Origin: Thiohalocapsa sp. ML1
GTDB taxonomy: Bacteria; Pseudomonadota; Gammaproteobacteria; Chromatiales; Chromatiaceae
Assembly (NCBI RefSeq): GCF_001469165.1
Contig: NZ_JABX01000008.1
Location: forward strand, 101,051-165,050
DNA: 64,000 nt
Reading direction: 5' to 3'
Part shown: positions 45,353-55,061 of the stretch, in pieces
Layout: each line of letters starts with the position of its first letter
Numbering within the stretch: position 1 is the stretch's first letter
Made by a program: the position numbers and the translations under genes
Notes under the pieces: model-generated
Told to the model about the DNA's origin: nothing
The model's input: the letters and a program-made list of their open reading frames with translations, nothing else
The model's database searches: none

Positions 45353-45907
45353 ATGAACAAACAGCTCCACGAAACTGATTGGGAACTCTTTCGTGCCGAA
45401 GTCGGCGACGCCCAACCGCTCCATGCGGAGCACGCGGAGCCCTACCGGCAGCGCCCGCCCCCGCTACCCCGCCCAGTGCCCGACGAAGCTGAGGCGGACA
45501 CGCCGGCGCTGCTCGCGGAGAGCGAGGTCGAGACGCACGACTACCTCCTGTTCGCCCGCCCCGGCGTGCAGAAGCGCCTTGTCGCAGAGCTGCAGCGCGG
45601 GCGCATCGAGCCGGAGCTGGAGGTGGACCTGCACGGCCTGCGCGCCGAGCGCGCCCGCGCCGTGCTGCGGGAGTTCTTCGCCGACTGCCGCCATCGGCGC
45701 GTGCGCTGCGCACGCATCATCCATGGCAAGGGGCGCGGCGCCGATAACCGCCCGCCGGTGCTCAAGTGCAAGGTCAACTACTGGCTGCGGCTGCGCGAGG
45801 ACGTGCTCGCGTTCTGCTCCGCGACGCGACGCGACGGCGGCACCGGCGCGGTTTACGTCTTGTTGCGGAACCCGAACAAGGGCGGGGAGCGCCGCAACGG
45901 CCGCTGA
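45353..45907 (+). CDS. Smr-domain endonuclease-like protein
   Basis: The 184-aa protein has a charged N-terminus and a C-terminal Smr domain: the DLHG motif in EVDLHGLRAERARAVLREFF and the HGKGRG loop in CARIIHGKGRGADNRP, then LKCKVNYWLRLREDVLAFCSA and AVYVLLR. Stand-alone Smr proteins of this size (SmrA/YdaL type) nick DNA or act on RNA. It is divergent to surE. Confidence 0.9.
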   Translation: MNKQLHETDWELFRAEVGDAQPLHAEHAEPYRQRPPPLPRPVPDEAEADTPALLAESEVETHDYLLFARPGVQKRLVAELQRGRIEPELEVDLHGLRAERARAVLREFFADCRHRRVRCARIIHGKGRGADNRPPVLKCKVNYWLRLREDVLAFCSATRRDGGTGAVYVLLRNPNKGGERRNGR

Positions 45908-46107
45908 AGAGGACCGTCGGCGAGGTCACCCGGGCAGCAGCCGCGCCAGCGCGGCCGACAGTATCCGACGCCATGGCTCCGCGCACAGCCGCCGCTCTCG
46001 TGCCGAGCCGCGCCGACGCTGAGCACGCATGCGGCGGAGCCATTTGCACGGCGCCACCGTCCGGGTATCCAATAGCGGGCGTTCGGTAACCGCAGGATCC
46101 CTCGTAC

Positions 46108-49100
46108 GTGACCTCCCGCTTCGCTCCGCACCAGCGGCCCACCCTCGCCTGCTATCTCCTGCTCGGCCTCGTGTTCGCCGCGCTGGGCTTGCAAGCAAGC
46201 GCGCAAAGCCCTGACGCGGCGTCGGCGAACGACCTGGCCAGGCCGCTGCCATCCGTTGAGCAGGTGGAGCAGCGCATCCAGAGCATCGCGCAGTCGGAGC
46301 TGGCCGAAGCCGAGCGCAACAAGCTCTCGGACGAGCTCAACAACGTGTTGCAGGACATGGCCGAAGCGCAGCGCATGACCGCCGCCGCCGCCGACTTCGC
46401 GCGCGCCATCGAGACCGCACCCCAGGAGGCCGAGCGTATCCGCGAGGCCCTCGCCGACGCCGACGCCGCCGACGCCGCCCCGCCGGCGCCGGACCTGCCC
46501 GCCGATGCCGATGCCGCCGCGGTTGAGGCGCGCATCGCTGCCGTGCAGGCGGAGATCGCCTCGATCGGGACGCGTCTCGCCAAGCTCGGCGAAACGCTGG
46601 ACGCTGCCGATCAAGAGCCTGCTCGGCTGCGCGAGCGCATCGCTGGCGTCGATACGGCGCTGCGCGAGCTGGAAGGACCGGTCGCCGAGGCCGACGGCCT
46701 GTCCGAGCCCGCGCGGGAGGCGCGCACCTGGCTGCGCCAGGCCCGCCTGGCCAAGCTCCGTGCCGAGCAGCAGATGCTCACGCAACAACTGCTCAGCACC
46801 GACGCGCGCCGGGTGCTGGCCCTCGCGCAGCGCGAGCAGGCGGAGGCGGAGCTGGAGCGAGCCAAGGCGCTGCGCGCGGCGCTGGAGGCGCGCGCCAAAG
46901 ACCTGCGCCGGCGGGCCGCTGCGGCGGTGCAGGAGAGCATCGACGCCGAGCGCATCGCCACCGCCGGCGCCCACCCGCTGGTGCAGGCGGCGGTGGAGCA
47001 AAACGCCGCGCTCGCCGCCGCCATCGCCGGCACCACCGAGGCACTCGACAAGCTCGACGACCGGCGAGTCGATACCGAGCGACAGGTGCGGCGCATCGAC
47101 GAGGAGTTCGCCAACGCGCGCAAACGGCTGGAAGCGGCCGGGCTGAACCGTGCCCAGGGCCAGGTGCTGATCGACCAGCGCCAGCGCCTGCCGGACCTGC
47201 GCCGCCTGCGCCGGCAGGCGGCGGCGCGGGCGGATCAGATCGCCGACAGCACGTTGAAATCCATTCGCTGGCGCGAGGAGCTGCGCCGACTCGACGACCT
47301 CGACGCCTGGGTGGAGCAGCAGCTCGCCAATCTGCCGGCGGCTGCCATCGACACCGCCGGCCGGGCCGAGCTCGCGGAGGAACTGCGCGCGCAGGCCACG
47401 CCGCGCCGCTCGCTGCTGCGCCGCGCGCTGGAGATCGAGGACAGCTTCCGCCGCGACCTCGGCGAGGTGGACTTCGCCGCGCAGCAATTGCGCGACGTGG
47501 TGGATCGCTACGACCGCTATCTGTCCGAGCGGCTGCTCTGGGTGCGCAGCATCGGCCCGCTCGTGCAACAGTCCATGGCGCCGCTGCCGCGGGCGCTGTG
47601 GTGGGTGGTCGCCCCGGGCAATTGGCAACAGGTCGGCGCGACGCTGCTGGCCGAGGCACCCGGGGCACCGCTCTTCTGGGTCGCGCTCCTGGCCGTCGTG
47701 CTGCTGTTGTGGCGCAGCGCCCCGCTCAAGCGCGCCATCCGCGCCCGCGCCGAGCCGCTGCGGCGCGTCAGTACCGATGGCTTCCGCCACACCGCCGCGG
47801 CACTCGGCATGACCGCGCTGGCCGCCCTGCCCTGGCCGCTGCTGCTCGCGGCCGTCGGCGCGCTGCTCGGCGGCTCGCTCGCGGCGGACCCGTTCAGCAA
47901 GGCGATGGGCGATGCGATGGTCGCGGTGGCCCCGGCGCTCTATTACCTGCTGGGCTTCCGGGCGCTCGCCATGCGCGGCGGCGTCGCCGACCGGCACTTC
48001 CGCTGGCATACCGACACGCTGTTGATGGTGCGGCGCAGCACCTTCGCGGCGGTGACGCTGCTGCTGCCGGTGGGCTTCGTCGCGGCGGCTGTTCATCAAC
48101 ACCAAGAGCCCGAGTTCACCGGCACGCTCGGGCGGCTGTCGCTGGCGCTGTTCGAGCTCGGGCTCGCGGTGCTCACGGCGGTGGTGCTGCACCCGACGCG
48201 CGGCGCGCTGAAGCACAGCATCGCAGAGCGGCCCGACGGCTGGCTCGCCAGGCTGCGCTTCATCTGGTATCCGGCCATGATCGCGGTGCCGCTGGCGCTC
48301 GCGGGCTTCGCGTTGTCGGGCTTCCTCTATACCTCCGGCGTGCTGCTGCGCTCGCTGATCAACGAGCTCTGGTTCGCGCTCGGGCTCATCATCGTGCACC
48401 AGCTTATCGTACGCTGGCTCATCGTCACCCGCAGGCGCCTGGCGCTGCAGGCGGCGCTGGAGCGGCGCGCGCAGCGAGAAGCCGCAAAGGCCGCCGACGG
48501 CGCCGGCGCCGGCGCCGATGTGCTGGCGGTGCCGGACGAGGGCGTGGACCTGGCCTCGCTCGACGCCCAAAGCCGCAAGCTCCTGAACCTGGCCATCTTC
48601 GTCGCCGCCGTCGTCGGACTCTGGCTCATCTGGTCCGAGGTGCTGCCGGCCCTGAACCTCTTGGAGCGCGTCAAGCTCTGGAGCTACACCGGCACCATCG
48701 ACGGGGTCGAGCAGGCCATTCCCGTGACCTTGGCGGATTTGGGCATTGTGTTCGTCATCATCGCCGCCGCCGTCGCCGCAGGGCGCAACCTGCCGGCGCT
48801 GCTCGAGATCCTGCTGCTGCAGAACAGCCACGTCAGCGCCGGCAGCCGCTATACCATCATCACCCTCACCGGCTACGTCATCACCGCCATCGGCGCGCTG
48901 ATGGTCTTCGGTGCCCTCGGGCTGTCGTGGGGCCAGGTGCAATGGCTGGTGGCCGCGCTCGGCGTCGGCATCGGCTTCGGCCTGCAGGAGATCGTGGCCA
49001 ACTTCATCAGCGGGCTCATCATCCTGTTCGAGCGCCCGGTGCGGGTCGGCGACATCGTCAGCATCGGCGACACCACCGGCGTCGTCACCAAGATCCAGAT

Positions 49101-49569
49101 CCGCGCCACCACGGTGCGCAACTGGGACCGCCAAGAGCTGCTGGTACCGAACAAGGAGTTCATCACCGGCCGGCTCCTGAACTGGACGCTCACCGACCAG
49201 ACGAACCGCATCGTTATCACGGTCGGCGTCGAGTATGGCAGCGACACCAAACGGGCGTTGAAGCTCCTAGGCGACGCCGCCCGCGAGAACGAGCACGTGC
49301 TGGAGGACCCGGCGCCAATCATCAGCTTCGAGGGCTTCGGCAACGACGCGCTGACGCTGGTGCTGCGGTGCTACCTGCCGAACATGGACAATCGCATCGA
49401 CACCACCACGGCGCTGCACCAGGCCATCAACGACAAGTTCCAGGCCGCCGGCATCGGCATCGCCTTCCCGCAGCGGGACCTGCACATCCGTTCGGTGCAG
49501 CCGCTGGAGGTGCAACTGCGCCGCGCCGCGTCGCACGCCGGCGACGACGCGCCGGCCGCCGAACCCTGA
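46108..49569 (+). CDS. mscK: Large MscS-family mechanosensitive channel, MscK/KefA-like
   Basis: The 1153-aa protein starts with an export signal (CYLLLGLVFAALGLQASA), a long periplasmic coiled-coil region to about residue 480, some eight extra membrane helices, and a C-terminal MscS core. The core has the pore helix GLSWGQVQWLVAALGVGIGFGLQEIVANFISGL (read in parts) and the beta domain RPVRVGDIVSIGDTTGVVTKIQIRATTVRNWDRQELLVPN. This is the MscK layout. The channel opens on membrane tension, releasing ions under osmotic downshift. Start is GTG at 46108. Its stop overlaps the next ATG (TGATG). Confidence 0.9.
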   Translation: MTSRFAPHQRPTLACYLLLGLVFAALGLQASAQSPDAASANDLARPLPSVEQVEQRIQSIAQSELAEAERNKLSDELNNVLQDMAEAQRMTAAAADFARAIETAPQEAERIREALADADAADAAPPAPDLPADADAAAVEARIAAVQAEIASIGTRLAKLGETLDAADQEPARLRERIAGVDTALRELEGPVAEADGLSEPAREARTWLRQARLAKLRAEQQMLTQQLLSTDARRVLALAQREQAEAELERAKALRAALEARAKDLRRRAAAAVQESIDAERIATAGAHPLVQAAVEQNAALAAAIAGTTEALDKLDDRRVDTERQVRRIDEEFANARKRLEAAGLNRAQGQVLIDQRQRLPDLRRLRRQAAARADQIADSTLKSIRWREELRRLDDLDAWVEQQLANLPAAAIDTAGRAELAEELRAQATPRRSLLRRALEIEDSFRRDLGEVDFAAQQLRDVVDRYDRYLSERLLWVRSIGPLVQQSMAPLPRALWWVVAPGNWQQVGATLLAEAPGAPLFWVALLAVVLLLWRSAPLKRAIRARAEPLRRVSTDGFRHTAAALGMTALAALPWPLLLAAVGALLGGSLAADPFSKAMGDAMVAVAPALYYLLGFRALAMRGGVADRHFRWHTDTLLMVRRSTFAAVTLLLPVGFVAAAVHQHQEPEFTGTLGRLSLALFELGLAVLTAVVLHPTRGALKHSIAERPDGWLARLRFIWYPAMIAVPLALAGFALSGFLYTSGVLLRSLINELWFALGLIIVHQLIVRWLIVTRRRLALQAALERRAQREAAKAADGAGAGADVLAVPDEGVDLASLDAQSRKLLNLAIFVAAVVGLWLIWSEVLPALNLLERVKLWSYTGTIDGVEQAIPVTLADLGIVFVIIAAAVAAGRNLPALLEILLLQNSHVSAGSRYTIITLTGYVITAIGALMVFGALGLSWGQVQWLVAALGVGIGFGLQEIVANFISGLIILFERPVRVGDIVSIGDTTGVVTKIQIRATTVRNWDRQELLVPNKEFITGRLLNWTLTDQTNRIVITVGVEYGSDTKRALKLLGDAARENEHVLEDPAPIISFEGFGNDALTLVLRCYLPNMDNRIDTTTALHQAINDKFQAAGIGIAFPQRDLHIRSVQPLEVQLRRAASHAGDDAPAAEP

Positions 49570-50618
49570 TGCCGGGCGCAGCGGCCATGCCCGAGCGCCC
49601 GGAGCGGCTGCACAACTGGTTCGGGCTGGTGTTCGCCTTCCGGCTGGACGCGGCCGGCGGCAGCGCCGCGGTGGGCTGGCCCGAGGTCACGGCGGCCTGC
49701 TGCGGCGCCGCTGCCGGCGCGACGCCGGGCGACACCGAGCACCGCCCGCTCTGGGTGCACCTGGATCTGCGCCATCCGCACGCGCTGCACTGGCTGAAGC
49801 AGGAGAGCGGCCTGGATGAGCTCACCGTGGACGCACTCACCGCGACCAACGCCGGCCCGCGGCTCGTGCGTCGCGGCGACAGCCTGCTGCTGGTGCTCAA
49901 GGGCATCGATCACGGCTCCTCCGCGCGGCCCGGCGATATGCTCGCGGCACGGCTCTGGACCGACGGGCGCCTGCTGATCAGCGCTCAGCACGGGCGCGTC
50001 GGCGCCATCGAGGACCTGCACCGCGAGCTTCGCCATGGCCGTGGGCCCGGCGCCATCGACGCGCTGATTGCCGACCTCGCCGACCGGCTCATGACCCACG
50101 CCGATGACGTGCTGGACGACTTGCTCGAGGCCGCGCGCCGCATCGGCCAGGCCGGCAACCGGCGGCGACGCACCGAGGACATGGTGTCCGAGCTCGCCAC
50201 GCTGCGCCGGGGCATGATCCGCATGCGCTTCCATCTGCTGCCGCAGCGCCGGGCTTTGGTGCGCGTCGCCACGGGCCGAATTAGCTGGTTCGGTGACGCG
50301 CCGCGGCGTGCCGTGCGCGAGGTCGCCGACCGCTGTCAACACGCCATCGACGGCCTCGGGGCCGCCGGCGAGATCACCGAGATCACGCAGGACGAGATCC
50401 TGCAGCGCTCGTCCGAGACCACGGAGCACCGGCTCTTTTCCCTGACTGTCATCACGGCCATCTTCCTGCCGCTGACCTTCATCACCGGCCTGCTCGGCGT
50501 CAACCTCGCCGGCATCCCAGACGCCAACGACCCGCTCGCGTTCCTGATCCTGTGCCTGCTGCTCGTCGGCATCGTGCTCGGGCAACTGTGGCTGCTGCGA
50601 CGCAAGGGCTGGCTGTAG
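49569..50618 (+). CDS. zntB: Zinc/divalent cation transporter ZntB (CorA superfamily)
   Basis: The 349-aa protein has a long cytosolic N-terminus (WVHLDLRHPHALHWLKQESGLDE) and two C-terminal membrane helices with GLLGVNLAGIPDAN between them. GVN in place of the CorA GMN is typical of ZntB, which mediates zinc transport. It is translationally coupled to the MscK-like channel gene (TGATG), suggesting joint expression in osmotic or ion homeostasis. Confidence 0.9.
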   Translation: MPGAAAMPERPERLHNWFGLVFAFRLDAAGGSAAVGWPEVTAACCGAAAGATPGDTEHRPLWVHLDLRHPHALHWLKQESGLDELTVDALTATNAGPRLVRRGDSLLLVLKGIDHGSSARPGDMLAARLWTDGRLLISAQHGRVGAIEDLHRELRHGRGPGAIDALIADLADRLMTHADDVLDDLLEAARRIGQAGNRRRRTEDMVSELATLRRGMIRMRFHLLPQRRALVRVATGRISWFGDAPRRAVREVADRCQHAIDGLGAAGEITEITQDEILQRSSETTEHRLFSLTVITAIFLPLTFITGLLGVNLAGIPDANDPLAFLILCLLLVGIVLGQLWLLRRKGWL

Positions 50619-50626
50619 CCGCAGCC

Positions 50627-51601
50627 TCAGCCGCCCGTCACGCTCAGGACCAGCCACGCGGTGTAGGCGACGTAGGCCGAGAGCAGCAGCGCGCCCTCCA
50701 GACGGTTGATGCGGCCCGGGCCACGAAAACCGTAGGCCGTGACGAACAGCAGTCCGGTCATCGCCATCATCACCGGCCAGTCGCGCGTCAGCAGCTCCGG
50801 CGCCAGCGTCGGCATCGGCGCGATGACGCCAGCAATGCCCACGACCGCAAGCAGGTTGAACATGTTGGAACCGACGACGTTGCCGATGGCAATGTCGTGC
50901 TCGCCCTTGCGGGCGGCCATCACCGATGCGGCGAGCTCCGGCAGCGAGGTGCCCAGCGCGACGATGGTCAGCCCGATGATGAGGTCACTGACGCCGAGCG
51001 CCTCGGCAACGGACACGGCGCCCCACACCAGCACGCGGGAGCTGACGACGAGCAGCACCAGCCCGACCGCGAGCCAGACCATGGCCGCCTTGAGGGTCAT
51101 CGGGTGGGCCGCGAGCTCCTGCTCCGTCTCCGCCTCCAGCGCATCGCCGCGCCCGCGCAGCGCGGCAAAGACCGTCCAGCCGATGAGGCCGAAGAAGCCC
51201 GCGAGCAGCAGCAGCGCCTCGGCGCGGGTCAGCGACCCGCCCCAAAACAGCAGTCCCGACAGGAGCCCGATGCCGAACAGGAGCGGCAGCTCCCGGCGAA
51301 TGATCTTGGAATGCACGGCAATGGGCGCCACCAGCGCCGTGATGCCGAGGATCAGTCCGGTGTTGACGATGTTGGAGCCGAGCGCGTTGCCGAGGGCGAG
51401 GTCGGGTTTGCCGTCGAGGGCCGCCATGGCCGAGACGACCATCTCCGGCGCCGAGGTGCCGAAGCCGACAATGACCATGCCGATCAACAGCGACGGCATG
51501 CCCATGTGTCCGGCGGTGGCGGCGGCGCCGTCGACGAAGCGGTCTGCGCTCCAGACCAACAGGGCAAAGCCGGCGAGGATCGCGAGCGTAGCCAGGATCA
51601 C
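50627..51601 (-). CDS. Sodium/calcium exchanger (YrbG/CaCA family)
   Basis: The 324-aa protein has ten hydrophobic segments and the two alpha-repeats GMVIVGFGTSAPEMVVSAMAA with GNALGSNIVNTGLI, and GLTIVALGTSLPELAASVMAA with GNVVGSNMFNLLAV. These are the ion-binding motifs of K-independent Na/Ca exchangers. Start is GTG at 51601 with GGAG upstream. It is convergent with zntB, nine bases apart. Confidence 0.92.
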   Translation of the reverse strand: MILATLAILAGFALLVWSADRFVDGAAATAGHMGMPSLLIGMVIVGFGTSAPEMVVSAMAALDGKPDLALGNALGSNIVNTGLILGITALVAPIAVHSKIIRRELPLLFGIGLLSGLLFWGGSLTRAEALLLLAGFFGLIGWTVFAALRGRGDALEAETEQELAAHPMTLKAAMVWLAVGLVLLVVSSRVLVWGAVSVAEALGVSDLIIGLTIVALGTSLPELAASVMAARKGEHDIAIGNVVGSNMFNLLAVVGIAGVIAPMPTLAPELLTRDWPVMMAMTGLLFVTAYGFRGPGRINRLEGALLLSAYVAYTAWLVLSVTGG

Positions 51602-51932
51602 AACGATCTCCTTAGTAACCGTTCAAAAACAACCGACACCAACTGACCTGACGCCCACCTTCCGCCAACCGTCCGTCCGCGTCGAAATCGGGATCGGGAT
51701 CGGGATCGGGATCGGGAAACGGCGTTGCGTCCGGCCCCGCACGAGCAACTGCGGACCCGTCCCCGTTGCCGCGGCGCACTATAGCCGGATTCGCCTACGG
51801 GCGCCGATCCCGCCCCGAGCAGCCGCGGCGGACGCCGCTTTGCGCCGCCGCGCTTGACATCCATCCTGCCCGGCCGGCAGCAGGCCGCTATACTGCCGCG
51901 GCCGACCCCACCAGCAGTGCCCCCAGCAGGCG
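51602..51932. other. Divergent intergenic region with hexamer repeats
   Basis: These 331 bases lie between the exchanger (minus) and the Ppx/GppA gene (plus). Other than a GGGATC array at 51685-51717, no gene or RNA is seen. A TATACT box near 51890 (in GCTATACTGCC) might be part of the ppx promoter. Confidence 0.5.
51685..51717. repeat. GRRATC hexamer array, copy 5
   Basis: GAAATC is followed by four GGGATC hexamers, the most uniform of the five arrays, upstream of the Na/Ca exchanger. Confidence 0.85.
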
Positions 51933-53531
51933 ATGGCAGACTCCGCCGCAACGGCCCCCTCGACAGACCCCCGCAACGCGACGAGCACGGCGCCGGGCGG
52001 GCAGGCGCCGCAGCCCGGCGCCCCCGAGCTGCCGCCTAGCCTCGGCAACGGCGGCCAGCTCGCCGCCGTCGATCTCGGCTCCAATTCCTTTCACCTGCTC
52101 GTCGCCCGCATGGACGGCGGCACGATGCAGATCATCGACCGCTACAAAGAGATGGTGCGCCTTGGCGAAGGGCTCACCCACGATAAGCACCTGCGCGAAG
52201 AGGTCGCCGAGCGCGCGCTCGCCTGCCTGGAGCGCATGGGCCAGCGGCTGCGTGACCTGCCGCCGGGGCGCGTGCGCGCGGTGGGGACCAACACACTGCG
52301 GCAGATGCGCCCGGAGTCGCGCTTCCTGCCGCGGGCCGAGCACGCCCTGGGCCATCCCATCGAGGTCATCGCCGGGAGGGAGGAGGCGCGGCTCATCTAT
52401 CTCGGCGTCTCCCACGGGCTCGCCGTCGCCGACGAGAAGCGCCTCGTCATCGACATCGGCGGCGGCAGCACCGAGGTCATCGTCGGCCAGGGCTTCCAAC
52501 CGCTGCTGCGCGAGAGCCTGCACATGGGCTGCGTCAGCATGTCGCAGCGCTTCTTCGGCAACGACAAGATTACGCCCAAGCAAATGGACAAGGCGGAGCT
52601 CTACGGCGCGCTGGAGATCCGCCCGGTGCGCGTGCTGTTCCGCCAATCCGGCTGGGCCGCCGCCACCGGCAGCTCCGGCACCATCAAGGCCATCGCGGCC
52701 GTGATCATGGCCGAGGGCTGGAGCGAGGACGGCATCACCCAGCACGCCTTGGACCTGCTGCGCGAGGCCATGCTCGACAGCGGCAAGGTCTCCGCACTGC
52801 CGTTCAAGGGGCTCACCGAGGAGCGCCGGCCGGTGTTCGCAGGCGGCGTCGCGGTGTTGCGTGCGCTGTTCTCGAGCCTCGCCATCTCGCACATGCGCGT
52901 GTCCGATCAGGCGCTACGCGAGGGCCTGATCTACGAGCTGGTCGGCCGCCTGGAGCACGAGGACGTGCGCGAGCGCACCGTCGCCACGCTCTGCCGGCGC
53001 TTCGACGTCGACCAGGCCCACGCGACACGGGTCAAGGACACCGCCCTGCACCTGTTGGCGCAGTTGCGCACGCCCTGGCAGTTGGACCACGCCAACTACG
53101 AACCGATGCTCGGCTGGGCCGCGGAGCTGCACGAGATCGGCCTCGCCGTCTCACACAGTCAGTACCAGAAGCACGGCGCCTACCTCATCGACAACGCCGA
53201 TTTGTCCGGCTTCACGCGCCAGGAGCAGACCGTGCTCGCGGCGCTCGTGCTCGGCCACCGGCGCAAGTTTCCCATCGACAGTTTTCTGCAGTTGCCGAGC
53301 GGCCTGCGCTGCTGCGCGCGGCGCCTCTGCGTCATCCTGCGCCTGTCGGTGCTGATGCACCGCGGCCGCAACCCGGACAGCGTCCCGGCGCCGACGCTCG
53401 GCGCCGACGGCGACACGCTGCTGCTGCGCTTCCCGGAGGGCTGGCTCGATCAGCACCCGCTGACCCGACTGGAGCTCGAAGAAGAGGCCGGCCGGCTGGT
53501 CCCCGCCGGGCTGTGCCTCGATTTCGGCTGA
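51933..53531 (+). CDS. ppx: Exopolyphosphatase / guanosine pentaphosphate phosphatase
   Basis: Ppx/GppA proteins hydrolyse polyphosphate or pppGpp. The 532-aa product starts with a disordered Pro/Ala region, then LAAVDLGSNSFHLLVARMDGG, the GTNTLRQ strand, REEARLIYLGV, and the second phosphate loop VIDIGGGSTEVI. The HD-type C-terminal domain (WAAELHEIGLAVSHSQYQKHGAYLIDNADLSGF) is complete, the Ppx length class. No ppk is adjacent. Confidence 0.95.
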   Translation: MADSAATAPSTDPRNATSTAPGGQAPQPGAPELPPSLGNGGQLAAVDLGSNSFHLLVARMDGGTMQIIDRYKEMVRLGEGLTHDKHLREEVAERALACLERMGQRLRDLPPGRVRAVGTNTLRQMRPESRFLPRAEHALGHPIEVIAGREEARLIYLGVSHGLAVADEKRLVIDIGGGSTEVIVGQGFQPLLRESLHMGCVSMSQRFFGNDKITPKQMDKAELYGALEIRPVRVLFRQSGWAAATGSSGTIKAIAAVIMAEGWSEDGITQHALDLLREAMLDSGKVSALPFKGLTEERRPVFAGGVAVLRALFSSLAISHMRVSDQALREGLIYELVGRLEHEDVRERTVATLCRRFDVDQAHATRVKDTALHLLAQLRTPWQLDHANYEPMLGWAAELHEIGLAVSHSQYQKHGAYLIDNADLSGFTRQEQTVLAALVLGHRRKFPIDSFLQLPSGLRCCARRLCVILRLSVLMHRGRNPDSVPAPTLGADGDTLLLRFPEGWLDQHPLTRLELEEEAGRLVPAGLCLDFG

Positions 53532-53685
53532 CCCTCCCGGCGCTCCGCAAGTGCAGTCTGCGGGGCACCGACCATTAGCGCAGCGCGCCGATGCTGCTAG
53601 AATCCCCGACGATTTGTGAGCATCGCGTCCGCCCGGCGCCAAGCCGGCGGATTTCCGCCAACACACCAGGAGGACTGCAACAACC

Positions 53686-54102
53686 ATGGCCAATATTTTC
53701 TCTGCCGAGTGGATGAACGAGCTCAAGGACGCCTGGAACAACGACCCCGAGGTCAGCGGCAAGCTCGCCGACATCGGCTTCGACTCCACCATCACCTGCG
53801 GCTTCAAGGACGAGGAAAACCCGCGCGGCGTCTTCGTCGTCGAAAAGGGCATCTGCACCCGCGCCGGCGACTGGGACGGCGAAGCCCCAGACTGGGACAT
53901 GCGCGCCAGCATGGCCGACTGGCTCAAGTGGGTGGAAAAGGGCATCGGCATGATGGGCATGGGCACCGCCTACGCCACCGGCAAGCTCAAGTTCAAGACC
54001 GGCGACTACGGCGCCATGATCAAGGACCCGCGCATGGCCGGCCCCTTCGTCAAGAGCTTCAACCTCATGAAGCAGATCGGCGCCGACGAGCTGAGCAAGT
54101 AA
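53686..54102 (+). CDS. SCP2-like small cytosolic protein
   Basis: The 138-aa protein has an N-terminal helix (EWMNELKDAWNNDPEV) and a sheet-rich middle (ITCGFKDEENPRGVFVVEKGICTRAG, WDMRASMADWLKWVEKG), ending GKLKFKTGDYGAMIKDPRMAGPFVKSF. This order fits the SCP-2 sterol-carrier fold found in bacteria, a hydrophobic ligand-binding pocket. A strong AGGAGGA precedes the ATG. The ligand is unknown; a role with polyphosphate is not suggested by anything but proximity. Confidence 0.75.
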   Translation: MANIFSAEWMNELKDAWNNDPEVSGKLADIGFDSTITCGFKDEENPRGVFVVEKGICTRAGDWDGEAPDWDMRASMADWLKWVEKGIGMMGMGTAYATGKLKFKTGDYGAMIKDPRMAGPFVKSFNLMKQIGADELSK

Positions 54103-54196
54103 GCCGGTTTGCCGTCCGCGGGCGGCGGCGCCCTGCCGCCGCCCACCTTGCTTGTCCGCGACCACTGCTCCGCCACCGCACCGGGCGCGCCCGACC

Positions 54197-54799
54197 ATGG
54201 AAGCCCCCGACAACCACAACCCCATCCACCGCATCAGCGTCGAAGCCTTTCACCGCCTCATCGCGGCCGGCATCTTCGACAGCGGGGACCGCGTGGAGCT
54301 GATCGACGGGGAGATGCGCGACATGCCGCCGATCGGACCGGACCACGGCAGCAGCACCGACCGGCTCAACGAGATTTTCACGCCGGCATTGGCCGGCAAG
54401 GCCATCGTCCGCGTCCAGGGCGCGGTGGTCCTCGACGACGCCACCGAGCTGTACCCCGACCTCTGCGTGCTCCGCCTGCGCGAGGACCGCTACCGCACCA
54501 CGAACCCCGCCGGCGACGACGTGCTTTTGTTGATCGAGGTCGCCGCCTCAAGCCTGCGTCTCGATCGCACCGTCAAGCTCGCCAAGTACGCCCGCGCCGG
54601 CGTCCGCCGCTATTGGATCGTCGATCTCGTCAATCGCGCCCTGCACGACTACCAAGATCCCGACCGCTTTCAGCGTCGCTACCGCGAGCTGGAGTCGCTC
54701 TCGTCCGGGGAGCTGGCCGTCGCCATCGAGGGCACCGAGCTGCGGGTCGACGTCGCCGAGCTGCTCGGCGTTGAAGCCCCTCGCCCCCCGGCCAACTGA
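54197..54799 (+). CDS. Uma2-family (DUF820) restriction-endonuclease-fold protein
   Basis: The 200-aa protein has the PD-(D/E)XK-type core of Uma2 proteins: RVELIDGEMRDMPPIGPDH, ELYPDLCVLRLREDRY (catalytic Asp), LLIEVAASSLRLDRTVKLAKYARAGVRRYWIVDL (Glu and Lys). Uma2 genes are very common in cyanobacteria and in purple sulfur bacteria, often as many copies. Their role is not established. The gene marks the start of the accessory stretch. Confidence 0.9.
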   Translation: MEAPDNHNPIHRISVEAFHRLIAAGIFDSGDRVELIDGEMRDMPPIGPDHGSSTDRLNEIFTPALAGKAIVRVQGAVVLDDATELYPDLCVLRLREDRYRTTNPAGDDVLLLIEVAASSLRLDRTVKLAKYARAGVRRYWIVDLVNRALHDYQDPDRFQRRYRELESLSSGELAVAIEGTELRVDVAELLGVEAPRPPAN

Positions 54800-54807
54800 T
54801 CTCGTCG

Positions 54808-54848
54808 CGCCGCTCCAGCGGCGTAAGGCTTCTCGGGCCGCTCCTGCG
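54808..54848. repeat. CGCCGCTCCAGCGGCG palindromes after Uma2
   Basis: GCCGCTCCAGCGGC and GGCCGCTCCTGCGGCC are two close palindromes just after the Uma2 stop. A near copy of both (CGCCGCTCCAGCGGCG, GGCCGCTCCCGCGGCC) lies at 56879-56923, so the pair flanks the HTH/PIN module. Confidence 0.75.
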
Positions 54849-55001
54849 GCCATCCGGTCGTGCAAGCAGGCTCCGGCACCATGCTGCCAACGCAGCGCCG
54901 GAGCACCGCGCGCTGCACGCGGCTTCGGCTGACTCGGCCCGTCCCGCCAGCGCTCGACGATCAGCGACTTGACAGCTTGCGCCATCAAGACGAGGGTTTT
55001 C

Positions 55002-55029
55002 TTGACATTGTAAAAGCGAGAACTATCCT
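55002..55029 (+). promoter_or_regulatory. Promoter of the HTH-protease/PIN module
   Basis: TTGACA at 55002-55007 and TATCCT at 55024-55029 are 16 bases apart, giving a start near 55036, 26 bases before the ATG. A second TTGACA at 54969 suggests overlapping sites. The surrounding DNA is AT-richer than the genome. Confidence 0.6.
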
Positions 55030-55061
55030 TGCCCTCCAATAAGACAGCGAGCAGCTTGCCA

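Noticed and set aside
45853..49134. 1093-codon open frame antisense to the MscK-like gene
   Set aside because: It is the mirror of a well-supported channel gene and reads as a low-complexity Gln/Arg/Ala/Asp sequence.
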